Counted from the first letter of the stretch, positions 9,472-17,417 are shown. The stretch is DNA of 17,690 nucleotides from an uncultured Collinsella sp. (GCA_900541035.1 UQIN01000032.1:1-17690), one strand, 5' to 3'. Notes: generated from the sequence alone by a model not told the origin. Numbers and translations: made by a program.

Positions 9472-9765
9472 TTACTCCTGGTCGTCGCGACGGACGATCA
9501 TGTGGCGGACCACGGCGTCGGTGATGCGCAGGACGCGATCAAGCTCGGCGATCTGGGTAGGATCTGCGTGGAAGTTGATGAGGGTGTAGTCACCATCGGT
9601 GAGGTCGTTGATCTCGTAGGCGAGCTTGCGCTTGCCCCACTCGTCAACGGAGTCGACCTTGCCAGCGCCCTCAGCGATCGTGGTATCGATACGCTTCATA
9701 ACAGCGAGACGAGTCTCGGGGTCGAGCGACGGGTCAACAAAGAACAGCAGTTCATAAGCCTTCAT
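9472..9765 (-). CDS. rpsF: 30S ribosomal protein S6
   Basis: Small-subunit protein that forms a dimer with S18 on 16S rRNA. The 97-aa protein starts MKAYELLFFVDPSLDPETR and contains the family stretch GKRKLAYEINDLTDGDYTL. The start at 9765 is favoured by GGAGG 7 nt upstream. A longer reading from 9786 would place this ribosome site inside the gene. It is the first gene of the operon, with promoter at 9837-9865 and a hairpin leader at 9792-9820. Confidence 0.97.
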   Translation of the reverse strand: MKAYELLFFVDPSLDPETRLAVMKRIDTTIAEGAGKVDSVDEWGKRKLAYEINDLTDGDYTLINFHADPTQIAELDRVLRITDAVVRHMIVRRDDQE

Positions 9766-9791
9766 ATTGTCACCTCCTCTGGGCAAATGTG

Positions 9792-9820
9792 GCTTCAGGT
9801 CGTGAAGGTGCGCCTGAAGC
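9792..9820 (-). promoter_or_regulatory. Hairpin in the rpsF leader, candidate S6:S18 binding site
   Basis: A perfect 8-bp stem GCTTCAGG/CCTGAAGC (9820-9813 with 9799-9792 on the minus strand) carries a 13-nt loop. The loop can add two C-G pairs beside a bulged A. It lies in the 5' leader between the promoter and the rpsF ribosome site. In several bacteria the S6:S18 dimer represses its own operon by binding a hairpin here. That this hairpin does so is inference: I cannot place the consensus bulge bases with certainty. Confidence 0.4.
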
Positions 9821-9836
9821 AGGAAAAGACTTGGTA

Positions 9837-9865
9837 ATAATATCTTTCAACCTCCCAGGCTGCAA
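9837..9865 (-). promoter_or_regulatory. Sigma-A promoter of the rpsF operon
   Basis: On the minus strand TTGCAG (9865-9860), a 17-nt spacer and TATTAT (9842-9837) form a near-consensus promoter. Transcription would start about 9830, some 65 nt before the rpsF start codon. Position and strength suit a ribosomal protein operon. Confidence 0.8.
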
Positions 9866-10214
9866 GAATGTGCAGCTACAACCTCATGACCTCCACATAT
9901 GTCCATACTCACACGGCACTTCATGCGTCTTCCAACCAAATGCTGACCAAATGCTTGACGGATCTGTGGACAAGATACGGCGCTGCGGGGACAAACCAAA
10001 TCGAACCGCAGGTCAGCAAGTGCAAGGCTGTGGTCGCGAAATGCATACCAGTGGCTCACAACACCGTTCAAAGATTTTTAAAATTGCTGACACGTCGTCT
10101 ATAAATACCTATTTTGAACAATTTGCTGCATGCAGCCATGCTGGTCAGAGCCCGTTTTTGGCCTTCTAGATCCCGTCACGAAGCCAAGCGTTTCAAAAAA
10201 TGCCAACTTTTCTG
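9866..10214. other. About 350 bp without a recognisable gene
   Basis: Between the rpsF promoter and the tRNA-Ser promoter I see no credible coding region: the short open frames have no ribosome site and no recognisable protein features. It is AT-richer than its surroundings towards 10070-10120. Small structures present are a tandem 10-nt repeat ACCAAATGCT (9935-9944 and 9946-9955, 11-nt period) and a 12-bp palindrome GCTGCATGCAGC (10125-10136). Neither has a known role. Confidence 0.5.
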
Positions 10215-10215
10215 T

Positions 10216-10243
10216 TTGCACTTTGCGATTCCTCGTGTATACT
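10216..10243 (+). promoter_or_regulatory. Promoter of the first tRNA-Ser gene
   Basis: TTGCAC (10216-10221), a 16-nt spacer and TATACT (10238-10243) lie 16 nt upstream of the tRNA 5' end. An alternative -35 TTTGCA at 10215 gives a 17-nt spacer. Confidence 0.7.
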
Positions 10244-10259
10244 GACTTTCGCATTTAAC

Positions 10260-10350
10260 GGAGAGTTGTCCGAGTGGCCGAAGGAGCACGATTGGAAATC
10301 GTGTAGGCGTCAAAAGCGTCTCCAGGGTTCAAATCCCTGACTCTCCGCCA
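10260..10350 (+). tRNA. tRNA-Ser (anticodon GGA)
   Basis: A 91-nt class II tRNA. Acceptor GGAGAGT pairs with ACTCTCC, the discriminator is G, and CCA is encoded (10348-10350). The anticodon loop TTGGAAA gives GGA, reading TCC/TCT serine codons. A long variable arm (GGCGTCAAAAGCGTC) and the TTCAAAT T-loop are present. It has its own promoter and terminator. Confidence 0.97.
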
Positions 10351-10359
10351 GTTAATTCC

Positions 10360-10389
10360 AAAGCAGGCCTTTGAGCCTGCTTTGTTTTT
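10360..10389 (+). terminator. Terminator of tRNA-Ser(GGA)
   Basis: Stem AAAGCAGGC (10360-10368) pairs with GCCTGCTTT (10375-10383), with loop CTTTGA, followed by GTTTTTA. It lies 10 nt after the tRNA CCA end. It may be leaky, because the second tRNA-Ser begins only 10 nt later without a clear promoter of its own. Confidence 0.88.
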
Positions 10390-10398
10390 ACCCCACGC

Positions 10399-10489
10399 GG
10401 AGGGGTGGCAGAGTGGTTGAATGCGGCGGTCTCGAAAACCGTTTGGCCTGTATAAGGTCACGAGGGTTCGAATCCCTCCTCCTCCGCCA
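10399..10489 (+). tRNA. tRNA-Ser (anticodon CGA)
   Basis: A 91-nt class II tRNA. Acceptor GGAGGGG pairs with CTCCTCC (one G-U), the discriminator is G, and CCA is encoded (10487-10489). The anticodon loop CTCGAAA gives CGA, reading the TCG serine codon. A long variable arm and the TTCGAAT T-loop are present. Confidence 0.97.
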
Positions 10490-10500
10490 TTTTGGTTGAG

Positions 10501-10530
10501 AAAGCTCCCAGCAACGGGAGCTTTTTTGTT
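10501..10530 (+). terminator. Terminator of tRNA-Ser(CGA)
   Basis: Stem AAAGCTCCC (10501-10509) pairs with GGGAGCTTT (10516-10524) over a 6-nt loop, followed by TTTTG. It begins 11 nt after the tRNA. Confidence 0.92.
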
Positions 10531-10562
10531 ATCGGATCCCCTCTCGGCCGCACATCCCAACC

Positions 10563-10627
10563 AAACATGTACATCACCCTCCAAAAACGACATTTTCTGA
10601 CATCTTTGAAGGCTGACGTACACGTTT
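10563..10627 (+). repeat. 65-nt palindromic repeat, copy 1
   Basis: Two 23-nt arms (10563-10585 and 10605-10627) are near-complementary (19 of 23, the rest partly wobble) around a 19-nt centre. Its reverse complement matches copy 2 at 11764-11828 at about 55 of 65 positions. Core shared words are CCTCCAAAAACGACATTTT and CTGACGTACACGTTT. It lies 23 nt after the stop of the nuclease-like gene on the minus strand and 33 nt past the second tRNA-Ser terminator. Confidence 0.85.
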
Positions 10628-10650
10628 GGATTGAGCTCACGGGAGTGGCA

Positions 10651-11658
10651 CTATTCGGAAGGTGTCTCTTCGTCTCGCATGCCTTTCCAGTTGCGGATAA
10701 GCGCCTTGCGTAGTTCGTTTTGCTCTCGCTGGTACCCGGTGTCGGTACAGCGAGGCATGCCGAGTGCTTCGCGAATGTTGTTCATGGCGCGGTGAAAGGC
10801 GAGCTGGCTACCGAACTGAGCCGAAGTGAGCGTAACGATTCGATATCCCATTTGGGAGAGAACGGCCTCTCGCTCCGCATCTGCTCCCTTGCGCTCGAAC
10901 TCATCGTGAAAGCCGCCCTTATATTCGATACCGAGCTCCCTGCGCTTGTAGGTAACGAGCGCATCGATTTTGAGTGTTCGAGCTTTGGCGCAATGCCAGA
11001 GACGTTGAGGGATCTCGAGCGGTTTGTTGAGTTCGATACCTCGGATGCCAACCCCGCCTTCGCTTGTTGGGAGCGAGAGGGCGATTGCCGAAGCGGTCTC
11101 CATAGGCGAGGCAGAATGGTCGTAGATATGTCTGAGTGCGAGTCGCGCGCGTGTGGCACCGGGTTTGCCGGGGTGCATATCGAGCAGCTCGGTAATTTGT
11201 TCCTTGGACGCGGTGGCTGGTTGCTCGGTATAAGGGTCGGCGGGATTGAGCCCCATGCGATAATCGCCGCAAACTTCATAGCCGTATTCGAGGTATTCGA
11301 TCCTATCCATCCACTCGGCAGCGAGCACGAAGGTGAAGGCTTCGTCGGTGATGAAGATTCCGGGCGTCAACTCGTCAATATGCTCGTAGGGAAGATTTTG
11401 TCCAAGAATGTGGCAGATGACGCCTTTGGTTCGAATTCGCTCGAATTCGAATACAACCGAGATGTCGATAGTCTTGAGCATATCGGGCGGAATGCCGCAG
11501 TCGGTAAGGGCCTGTCGTATGCGCGCAACGCGTTGCTGGGTGGAGATGCCTCGTGCGCCTATCTGGTAGTCGCGTTGTGCGAGAGGCTGCACCAAATTCT
11601 GAGGTGCATGATGAACGAGCCGTGCGGTTTTATGCGAAATGAGAACAGGGGTATCCAT
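10651..11658 (-). CDS. Unknown protein with PD-(D/E)XK/DUF559-like nuclease end, 335 aa
   Basis: No named family is certain. The C-terminal part (about 215-320) resembles DUF559/Vsr-like nucleases of the PD-(D/E)XK fold: Asp232 in KIDALV, then Glu245 and Lys247 in GIEYKGG, then a helix with AEREAVLSQMGYRIVTLT. The Asp-ExK spacing of 13 fits the fold's metal site. Residues 1-200 look like a separate domain with no membrane helix, reminiscent of actinobacterial proteins that carry a winged-helix-like front before this nuclease end; that is only resemblance. ATG start with GAGAGG 6 nt upstream. The gene stands alone, opposite to its neighbours, flanked by two inverted 65-nt repeats and next to tRNA genes, a setting typical of acquired genes. 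A defence, repair or toxin role is speculation. Confidence 0.8.
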   Translation of the reverse strand: MDTPVLISHKTARLVHHAPQNLVQPLAQRDYQIGARGISTQQRVARIRQALTDCGIPPDMLKTIDISVVFEFERIRTKGVICHILGQNLPYEHIDELTPGIFITDEAFTFVLAAEWMDRIEYLEYGYEVCGDYRMGLNPADPYTEQPATASKEQITELLDMHPGKPGATRARLALRHIYDHSASPMETASAIALSLPTSEGGVGIRGIELNKPLEIPQRLWHCAKARTLKIDALVTYKRRELGIEYKGGFHDEFERKGADAEREAVLSQMGYRIVTLTSAQFGSQLAFHRAMNNIREALGMPRCTDTGYQREQNELRKALIRNWKGMRDEETPSE

Positions 11659-11962
11659 TGATGACCTCTCGCTTTGAGCCGATACCCAACTCTTATGTCC
11701 GTTGAAGTGGGGAAATATACTGGATGTGAGTAAATCGACTCATGCATGCCGCGCATGATATGCAAACGCGTACGTTACCCTCCAAAGATGCCGAAAAATG
11801 TCGTTTTTGGAGGCTGACGTACACGTTTTGGACCCCCGGCATTCCAACAACGCCACGCCCGCATCCAGTCCCGACCGTTTGCCGAGCAATAGGGTCGCAA
11901 TCGGCGCCGAACATGTACTATGTACGGGCATTGTCAAAATCCGTAACCCAAAGGACCCCATC
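11659..11962. other. Divergent intergenic region holding repeat copy 2
   Basis: This 304-bp stretch separates the minus-strand nuclease-like gene from the plus-strand TRIC-family gene, so promoters for both should be here. A possible -10 TATATT for the minus gene lies near 11714-11719 without a good -35. TACTAT near 11917 could serve the plus gene, again with a weak -35. Repeat copy 2 occupies 11764-11828. The open frame running through it on the plus strand from 11798 is, before 11963, not protein-like. Confidence 0.5.
11764..11828 (-). repeat. 65-nt palindromic repeat, copy 2 (inverted to copy 1)
   Basis: Arms at 11764-11786 and 11806-11828 pair around a 19-nt centre. Read on the minus strand it aligns with copy 1 along its whole length at about 85 percent by eye. 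It lies 105 nt upstream of the nuclease-like gene's start and before the TRIC-family gene. The length, imperfect palindrome and inverted pairing suggest a REP/REPIN or MITE-like family. Confidence 0.85.
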
Positions 11963-12652
11963 TTGCCCGTCGTCGCCGCCATGACCATTACCTCACATGC
12001 CTCGGATGCCATGGTCGCTATTCCGTTTTGGCTCGAGATGTTCGCTGTTGTCGCTGCATCGATCTCGGGCGTGCTGGTTGCGCGCGAGCATAAGCTCGAC
12101 CTGGTGGGTGCAGTTGCGCTCGCCGTGGTCTGCGGACTGGGCGGCGGTCTTTTACGCGATATGACGCTGCAGGTAGGCAACGTCTACATCCTCAACCAGC
12201 CGATGGCGCTCCCGCTTTCCATTGCCACGGCAGCCATCATCTATATCTTCCCGGCTATCGTCGACAAGCCCGAAAAACTCATCCCCTTGCTCGACATCAT
12301 CTCGGTCGGCATCTATGCGGCAACCGGCGCAGACAAGGCGCTGGTCTACGGCTTTGCGCCGGCGGTGTGCATCATGATGGGCTTTTTTACCGCGGTGGGC
12401 GGCGGCATGCTGCGCGACGGCTTTATGGGCGTGGTTCCGGGCATTTTCCAACGCACTAACTTTTATGCCATCGCCGCCATCGCCGGATCGACAAGCTATG
12501 TGTGTCTCGTTATGAGCGGCATTATGAGCAATGTCGCCGCGCTGGTCGTATGCGTTGTCGTGACCATGGGCCTGCGCTGGCTCTCGCTGCGCTTTGACAT
12601 CAAAAGCCCCACCGAAGAAGATATCGCGCGCTTCTTGCACCGTAAAAAGTAA
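11963..12652 (+). CDS. TRIC channel/UPF0126 family membrane protein
   Basis: A 229-aa multi-pass membrane protein of the UPF0126 (YicG/YadS, trimeric intracellular cation channel-like) family. Two related halves each carry the signature: GLGGGLLRD (about 63-71) and AVGGGMLRD (about 145-153). About seven hydrophobic helices fill residues 20-215, and the C-terminus is a short charged tail (HRKK). Bacterial members are trimeric potassium/cation channels, and some are reported to affect glycine uptake. Which one applies here cannot be seen. I chose the TTG at 11963 because AAAGGA lies 7 nt upstream; the ATG at 11981 is the alternative. Upstream in-frame sequence runs into repeat copy 2 and is not protein-like. 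Transcribed away from the nuclease-like gene. Confidence 0.9.
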   Translation: MPVVAAMTITSHASDAMVAIPFWLEMFAVVAASISGVLVAREHKLDLVGAVALAVVCGLGGGLLRDMTLQVGNVYILNQPMALPLSIATAAIIYIFPAIVDKPEKLIPLLDIISVGIYAATGADKALVYGFAPAVCIMMGFFTAVGGGMLRDGFMGVVPGIFQRTNFYAIAAIAGSTSYVCLVMSGIMSNVAALVVCVVVTMGLRWLSLRFDIKSPTEEDIARFLHRKK

Positions 12653-12721
12653 ACAGCACGGCACGACCCTTCGAAATGCAACCGAGAGGTTCTTTTAGAG
12701 CGCCCACGCGTTGGGTACCCT

Positions 12722-12746
12722 GTTAGATACATGTCGAGTATCTAAC
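12722..12746 (+). promoter_or_regulatory. 9-bp inverted repeat before the bactofilin-like gene
   Basis: GTTAGATAC (12722-12730) and GTATCTAAC (12738-12746) are perfect inverted repeats around a 7-nt centre ATGTCGA. They end directly before the ribosome site GAAGGA (12747-12752) of the gene starting at 12759. It could be an operator for a dimeric repressor or an mRNA hairpin beside the ribosome site. I see no clear promoter to decide. Confidence 0.55.
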
Positions 12747-12758
12747 GAAGGATTCATT

Positions 12759-13904
12759 ATGCCTTGCAACCTAGAACCGTCGTCCCGGCGCCGTAAAACG
12801 CAGGCCCGCACCGCCCTCCTATTCGCACTGATAGCGCTTGCGCTGACCGCGCTTCCCACAACGTCGTTCGCCGGCACAGACACCGCCGGCAACGTGCTCG
12901 CAACCGAAGTTGACTCAAATCCGTCTGGCGTCGAAGGCGACCTGTACTGGGCCGGCCAAAGCCTTAACCTAGATGACGCTTCCATCGGCCGCGATATTAT
13001 CGCGGCAGGCGAGAGCCTGTCGATTCGCGACTGCACCGTAGGCGGCGCCGTTCGCCTGGCGGCGCGCACCATCGATATCTCCAAAACCGCAATCGATGGC
13101 AGCGTGACGGTAGCCGGTCAGCATGTCGTGCTCAACACTGGTAGCACCGCCAACTGTTTTTACGCAATGGGCGAGACGGTTGCCCTGCGCGGCTCTGCCA
13201 AGTCGGCAGCGCTCGCAGGCGACACCGTGACAATCGATGGCACCGTCGAGGGCGATGTCGAGGTTTGGGCCGATAAGCTCATCCTGGGCAAGAACGCCCA
13301 CATCACCGGCACCGTGAACGCGCACGTCTCCGAGGACCCCGAGCGCGCCGCGGGAGCCGAGGTCGGCGCGCTCAAGATCGACCGCACCGAGAGCGAGAAT
13401 ACTTCCACCGTTAACGATGTCATCGGTGGTATCGTCGCCGCGGCACTCTCGACTTGCTTTGTCGCCCTACTGCTCGAACTCGTCTTTCCGCGCGCAACCG
13501 CCAGCGCCGCCGGCATGCTCCACCAGCGCCCCATGCCCCTGTGGGTGAGCGGTCTTCTGGGCACGATTGCTATCGTCCCCGCCGTCCTACTGCTAATTAT
13601 CTCTATCGCTGGTCTGTCGCTTGCCGGAGCCCTCATGTGCGGTGTTATTGGCATCGCGCTGGTGTCGAGTGCCTTTGCAGGGTGCGCGATCGCGCGCATG
13701 GTCGGACACAGCCAGAACCGCTACGCCATGGCGGCCGCCGGCGGCGTGATCGCAGGTGCACTTACGGCAATCCCCCTCGTAGGCGATTTCATCAGCGGCG
13801 TGGCCTTTGTCTTCACGCTCGGCTATGTTATCCAGATCATCTGGCGCAACGCTCACCTCAAGTCGCAACAGCCGGCTAATACGCCGGAACTCCCCACCGC
13901 CTAG
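12759..13904 (+). CDS. Exported/membrane protein with bactofilin-like beta-repeat domain, 381 aa
   Basis: The N-terminus is a signal peptide: basic RRRKTQAR (10-17), hydrophobic 18-34, likely cleavage after SFA (36-38). Residues about 45-210 contain short repeated beta-type units (GRDIIAAGESLSI, GGAVRLAARTIDI, GSVTVAGQHVVL, GDTVTIDGTVEGDVEVWAD), the pattern of polymer-forming bactofilin-like beta solenoids. Four or five hydrophobic helices follow (about 222-250, 263-318, 330-370). The repeat domain should thus sit outside the membrane, unlike cytoplasmic bactofilins. Start ATG at 12759 has GAAGGA 6 nt upstream; an earlier in-frame start at 12711 is within the palindromic leader. It follows the TRIC gene by 106 nt on the same strand and ends at a bidirectional terminator. 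Possible role in envelope organisation is inference. Confidence 0.88.
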   Translation: MPCNLEPSSRRRKTQARTALLFALIALALTALPTTSFAGTDTAGNVLATEVDSNPSGVEGDLYWAGQSLNLDDASIGRDIIAAGESLSIRDCTVGGAVRLAARTIDISKTAIDGSVTVAGQHVVLNTGSTANCFYAMGETVALRGSAKSAALAGDTVTIDGTVEGDVEVWADKLILGKNAHITGTVNAHVSEDPERAAGAEVGALKIDRTESENTSTVNDVIGGIVAAALSTCFVALLLELVFPRATASAAGMLHQRPMPLWVSGLLGTIAIVPAVLLLIISIAGLSLAGALMCGVIGIALVSSAFAGCAIARMVGHSQNRYAMAAAGGVIAGALTAIPLVGDFISGVAFVFTLGYVIQIIWRNAHLKSQQPANTPELPTA

Positions 13905-13910
13905 CCGCCA

Positions 13911-13971
13911 ACCACCACAAAGGGGACAGGCACCTTTGTGGTGGTGCAAGCGAACCTGTCCCCCTTGCACC
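13911..13971. repeat. Composite repeat with three overlapping hairpins
   Basis: Three exact inverted repeats interlock: A, ACCACCACAAAGG (13911-13923) with 13933-13945; B, GGGGACAGG (13922-13930) with CCTGTCCCC (13955-13963); C, GGTGCAAG (13943-13950) with CTTGCACC (13964-13971). B overlaps A's left arm and C overlaps A's right arm, so A excludes B and C. The unit lies 7 nt after the bactofilin-like gene and before the shared terminator. It looks like a mobile or dispersed intergenic repeat, but only one copy is in this window. Confidence 0.75.
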
Positions 13972-14010
13972 AAAAAGGGCGCCGACCATCGCGGTCGACG
14001 CCCTTTCTTA
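13972..14010 (-). terminator. Terminator of typA (probably bidirectional)
   Basis: A 14-bp stem with one mismatch (13974-13987 with 13993-14006, arm starting AAAGGGCG) and a 5-nt loop is followed on the minus strand by TTTTTGG. On the plus strand the tail is TCTTA. It lies 24 nt after the typA stop, and the convergent plus-strand gene may use it too. Confidence 0.9.
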
Positions 14011-14033
14011 TTGGCGGTTATAAGCCCCAGCGC

Positions 14034-15872
<1,839 letters not shown>

Positions 15873-15989
15873 GTAGTTCCCCTATCTTCTATCCATATAC
15901 AAACGGCACGCGTATGCGGCCCGCCCAGCGATACAACGCTCAGCGGGAATATTGAGCCTTTTACCGAAAACTCGTTTATTTTAGCGATT

Positions 15990-16439
15990 TTAGATAAGAG
16001 GGGTTTCCTCACCTGCAGGTTCAGGGTCGCTCCACATAAAACCATCGCCGGCACCCATGCCCTCATACAGCACGTATGCCGAAAAACCGCTCTCGAGCGT
16101 GGTTTCGAAGAAGCTCACGAGCAGGGCGTCGTGATAGCCGCCGTCAATTTCGACACAACCGGTGTAGCCGATGGCATAGCGGGCTATGCGGCCCAGGCCC
16201 TCGTCCTTGAGGCCCATCTTGTGCTCGGAGATAAAGTTGGTGGCAGCCTCCAGGCATGCCTCCTCGCCGTCCTCGTCGAGCGCCGCCAGATATCGGTTGG
16301 AAGCAGCGTCCTCGATCGCCACAACTACGCCCGGATTCTCGCCGGCGGCAAGGTCGTCCAAGAACGCACCAATCAGGTCACACACCATGGCGTCGAGCTC
16401 GGCGGAGACGTTACCGGCGTCCTGCATATCCTGTGCCAT
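15990..16439 (-). CDS. Conserved-looking protein of unknown function, 149 aa
   Basis: I do not recognise it. It is acidic, with no signal peptide or membrane helix, and reads as a compact alpha/beta protein: helix-rich 1-35, VVVAIEDAASNRYLAALDE (about 38-56), then YAIGYTGCVEIDGGYHDALLVSFFET. The ATG has AAGG 7 nt upstream. It lies 30 nt after the small membrane-protein gene and 117 nt before typA, so it is probably last in the DUF151 operon. A 41-bp-apart imperfect hairpin (15920-15947) lies in the gap to typA but has no T-run. Codon use looks like that of its neighbours. Confidence 0.82.
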   Translation of the reverse strand: MAQDMQDAGNVSAELDAMVCDLIGAFLDDLAAGENPGVVVAIEDAASNRYLAALDEDGEEACLEAATNFISEHKMGLKDEGLGRIARYAIGYTGCVEIDGGYHDALLVSFFETTLESGFSAYVLYEGMGAGDGFMWSDPEPAGEETPLI

Positions 16440-16469
16440 CTCTAGACCTTCCCATCGAATCCGGCGTCG

Positions 16470-16826
16470 TTACAGTTGTTGTGCCTCGGCAGCGATCTTG
16501 GCGGCAGCGTCGCGGGCGCGCATCATATCCATCGCGCGCTTGTCGAGTACCTTGATCTGGTTGGTCAGCATTACTGCATCGACCACACCCCAGATTACCA
16601 AGCCTGTTGAAATCGAAAACCCAAGCGCACCAACTGTACCACGAAGGCGCGAGCAGATTGCCGCGACAAGGGCGGAGACGACAACCATCTTGATAAACGA
16701 GCCGCGGCGCTCGCGAAGCGTGCGGGCCTGCGTCACATAGGCAATGCGTGCCGCCTCGGATGCCTCCGAGCGCATCTGGGCCTCGCGCGCAATGGCCGCT
16801 GCCTCAGCCGACATACCGCTGGCCAT
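16470..16826 (-). CDS. Small membrane protein with two predicted helices, 118 aa
   Basis: No family recognised. Residues 1-40 are Ala/Glu/Arg-rich and probably helical, followed by two hydrophobic segments (about 45-62 and 68-92: MVVVSALVAAICSRL and a Gly-rich stretch ending IWGVVDAVML). The C-terminal amphipathic helix (KRAMDMMRARDAAAKIAAEA) may form a coiled coil. I chose ATG 16826 with GGAG 9 nt upstream. An in-frame ATG at 16859 directly follows the stop of the DUF151 gene (TAAATG), which would suit translational coupling but has no ribosome site; it would add 11 residues. The gene sits between the DUF151 and 149-aa genes, likely in one operon. Confidence 0.78.
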   Translation of the reverse strand: MASGMSAEAAAIAREAQMRSEASEAARIAYVTQARTLRERRGSFIKMVVVSALVAAICSRLRGTVGALGFSISTGLVIWGVVDAVMLTNQIKVLDKRAMDMMRARDAAAKIAAEAQQL

Positions 16827-16859
16827 CAGCGAACACTCCGCAACCCTACCGCCCCGCAT

Positions 16860-17360
16860 TTAGAAGTCATCGGGGGAGAGCGTATGGACGAACTCGTCGA
16901 ACTTCTCGAACTCCTGCTCGTCGTCGACTTCCTCGGCGTGGGTAGAAACAGTGCCCAGGCGATTCATGATGTCGTCCTCCACAAACATGGGAGCATTGCT
17001 GCGCACGGCAAGGGCAATGGCATCACTGGGACGAGCGTCGATCTTGCGCTCCTCGCCATCGGCCAGTACGACGATCGTCGCGTAGAACACCGGCGGCTCG
17101 GCGCGGACGATCTCGATGCGCTCGAGCTTGGCGCCCAGGGCGTCAACGGTATCGAGCAACAGGTCATGGGTGATCGGGCGCTCGGCGCGGCCGCTATCGA
17201 TGCCGCGGCTGATGGCAGCAGCTTCAAACGAACCAGTCTGAATGGAAAGGGAACGCAGCGGCGCGGGCGAGTCCGATTTGCTGCTGCGCTCACGAAGCAC
17301 GATAAGCGATGGCACGGGACCGGCGGCCATGACGATGGTCTCTATGTCGACACGAACCAT
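16860..17360 (-). CDS. Bifunctional nuclease family protein (DUF151/BFN)
   Basis: A 166-aa protein of the BFN domain family, whose plant members degrade both RNA and DNA; bacterial roles are little known. Family features are FEAAAISRG (about 53), RPITHDLLLDTVDALGAKL (about 71-89), VFYATIVV and the highly conserved DARPSDAIALAVR (about 120-132), followed by MFVEDDIM. A 12-residue Ser/Arg-rich stretch (RERSSKSDSPAP) near residue 25 is longer than in mycobacterial relatives. The C-terminus is acidic. ATG 17360 has GGAGG 6 nt upstream; the longer reading from 17408 is not family-like. First gene after promoter 17418-17447. Confidence 0.93.
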   Translation of the reverse strand: MVRVDIETIVMAAGPVPSLIVLRERSSKSDSPAPLRSLSIQTGSFEAAAISRGIDSGRAERPITHDLLLDTVDALGAKLERIEIVRAEPPVFYATIVVLADGEERKIDARPSDAIALAVRSNAPMFVEDDIMNRLGTVSTHAEEVDDEQEFEKFDEFVHTLSPDDF

Positions 17361-17417
17361 GGAACACCTCCGGTACGTAGCGGTTAACAGGCGGCAGGGT
17401 CGCCGCATTGAATAGCT

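Noticed and set aside
8065..9837. 590-aa plus-strand open frame antisense to the whole rpsF-rplI operon
   Set aside because: It mirrors four well-identified genes and their spacers; antisense artefact of codon bias.
9789..10169. 126-aa plus-strand open frame in the rpsF upstream region
   Set aside because: It overlaps the rpsF promoter and leader on the opposite strand, lacks a ribosome site and shows no recognisable pattern.
10255..10623. 122-aa minus-strand open frame across the tRNA-Ser genes
   Set aside because: It is antisense to both tRNA-Ser genes; its GGGIRTL and RRVRDLNPG words are the well-known false proteins made by translating tRNA genes.
10260..11828. Integrative element inserted in a tRNA-Ser gene
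   Set aside because: Both tRNAs are intact and I see no second copy of a tRNA 3' end, no integrase and no phage gene in the window. Only the repeat-bounded single gene remains as a lead.
13911..13971. CRISPR array
   Set aside because: The repeats are inverted and overlapping, with no regular spacers and no cas genes nearby.
15920..15947. Terminator between the 149-aa gene and typA
   Set aside because: The stem has two internal mismatches and no T-run on the minus strand, so it is not supported as a terminator.
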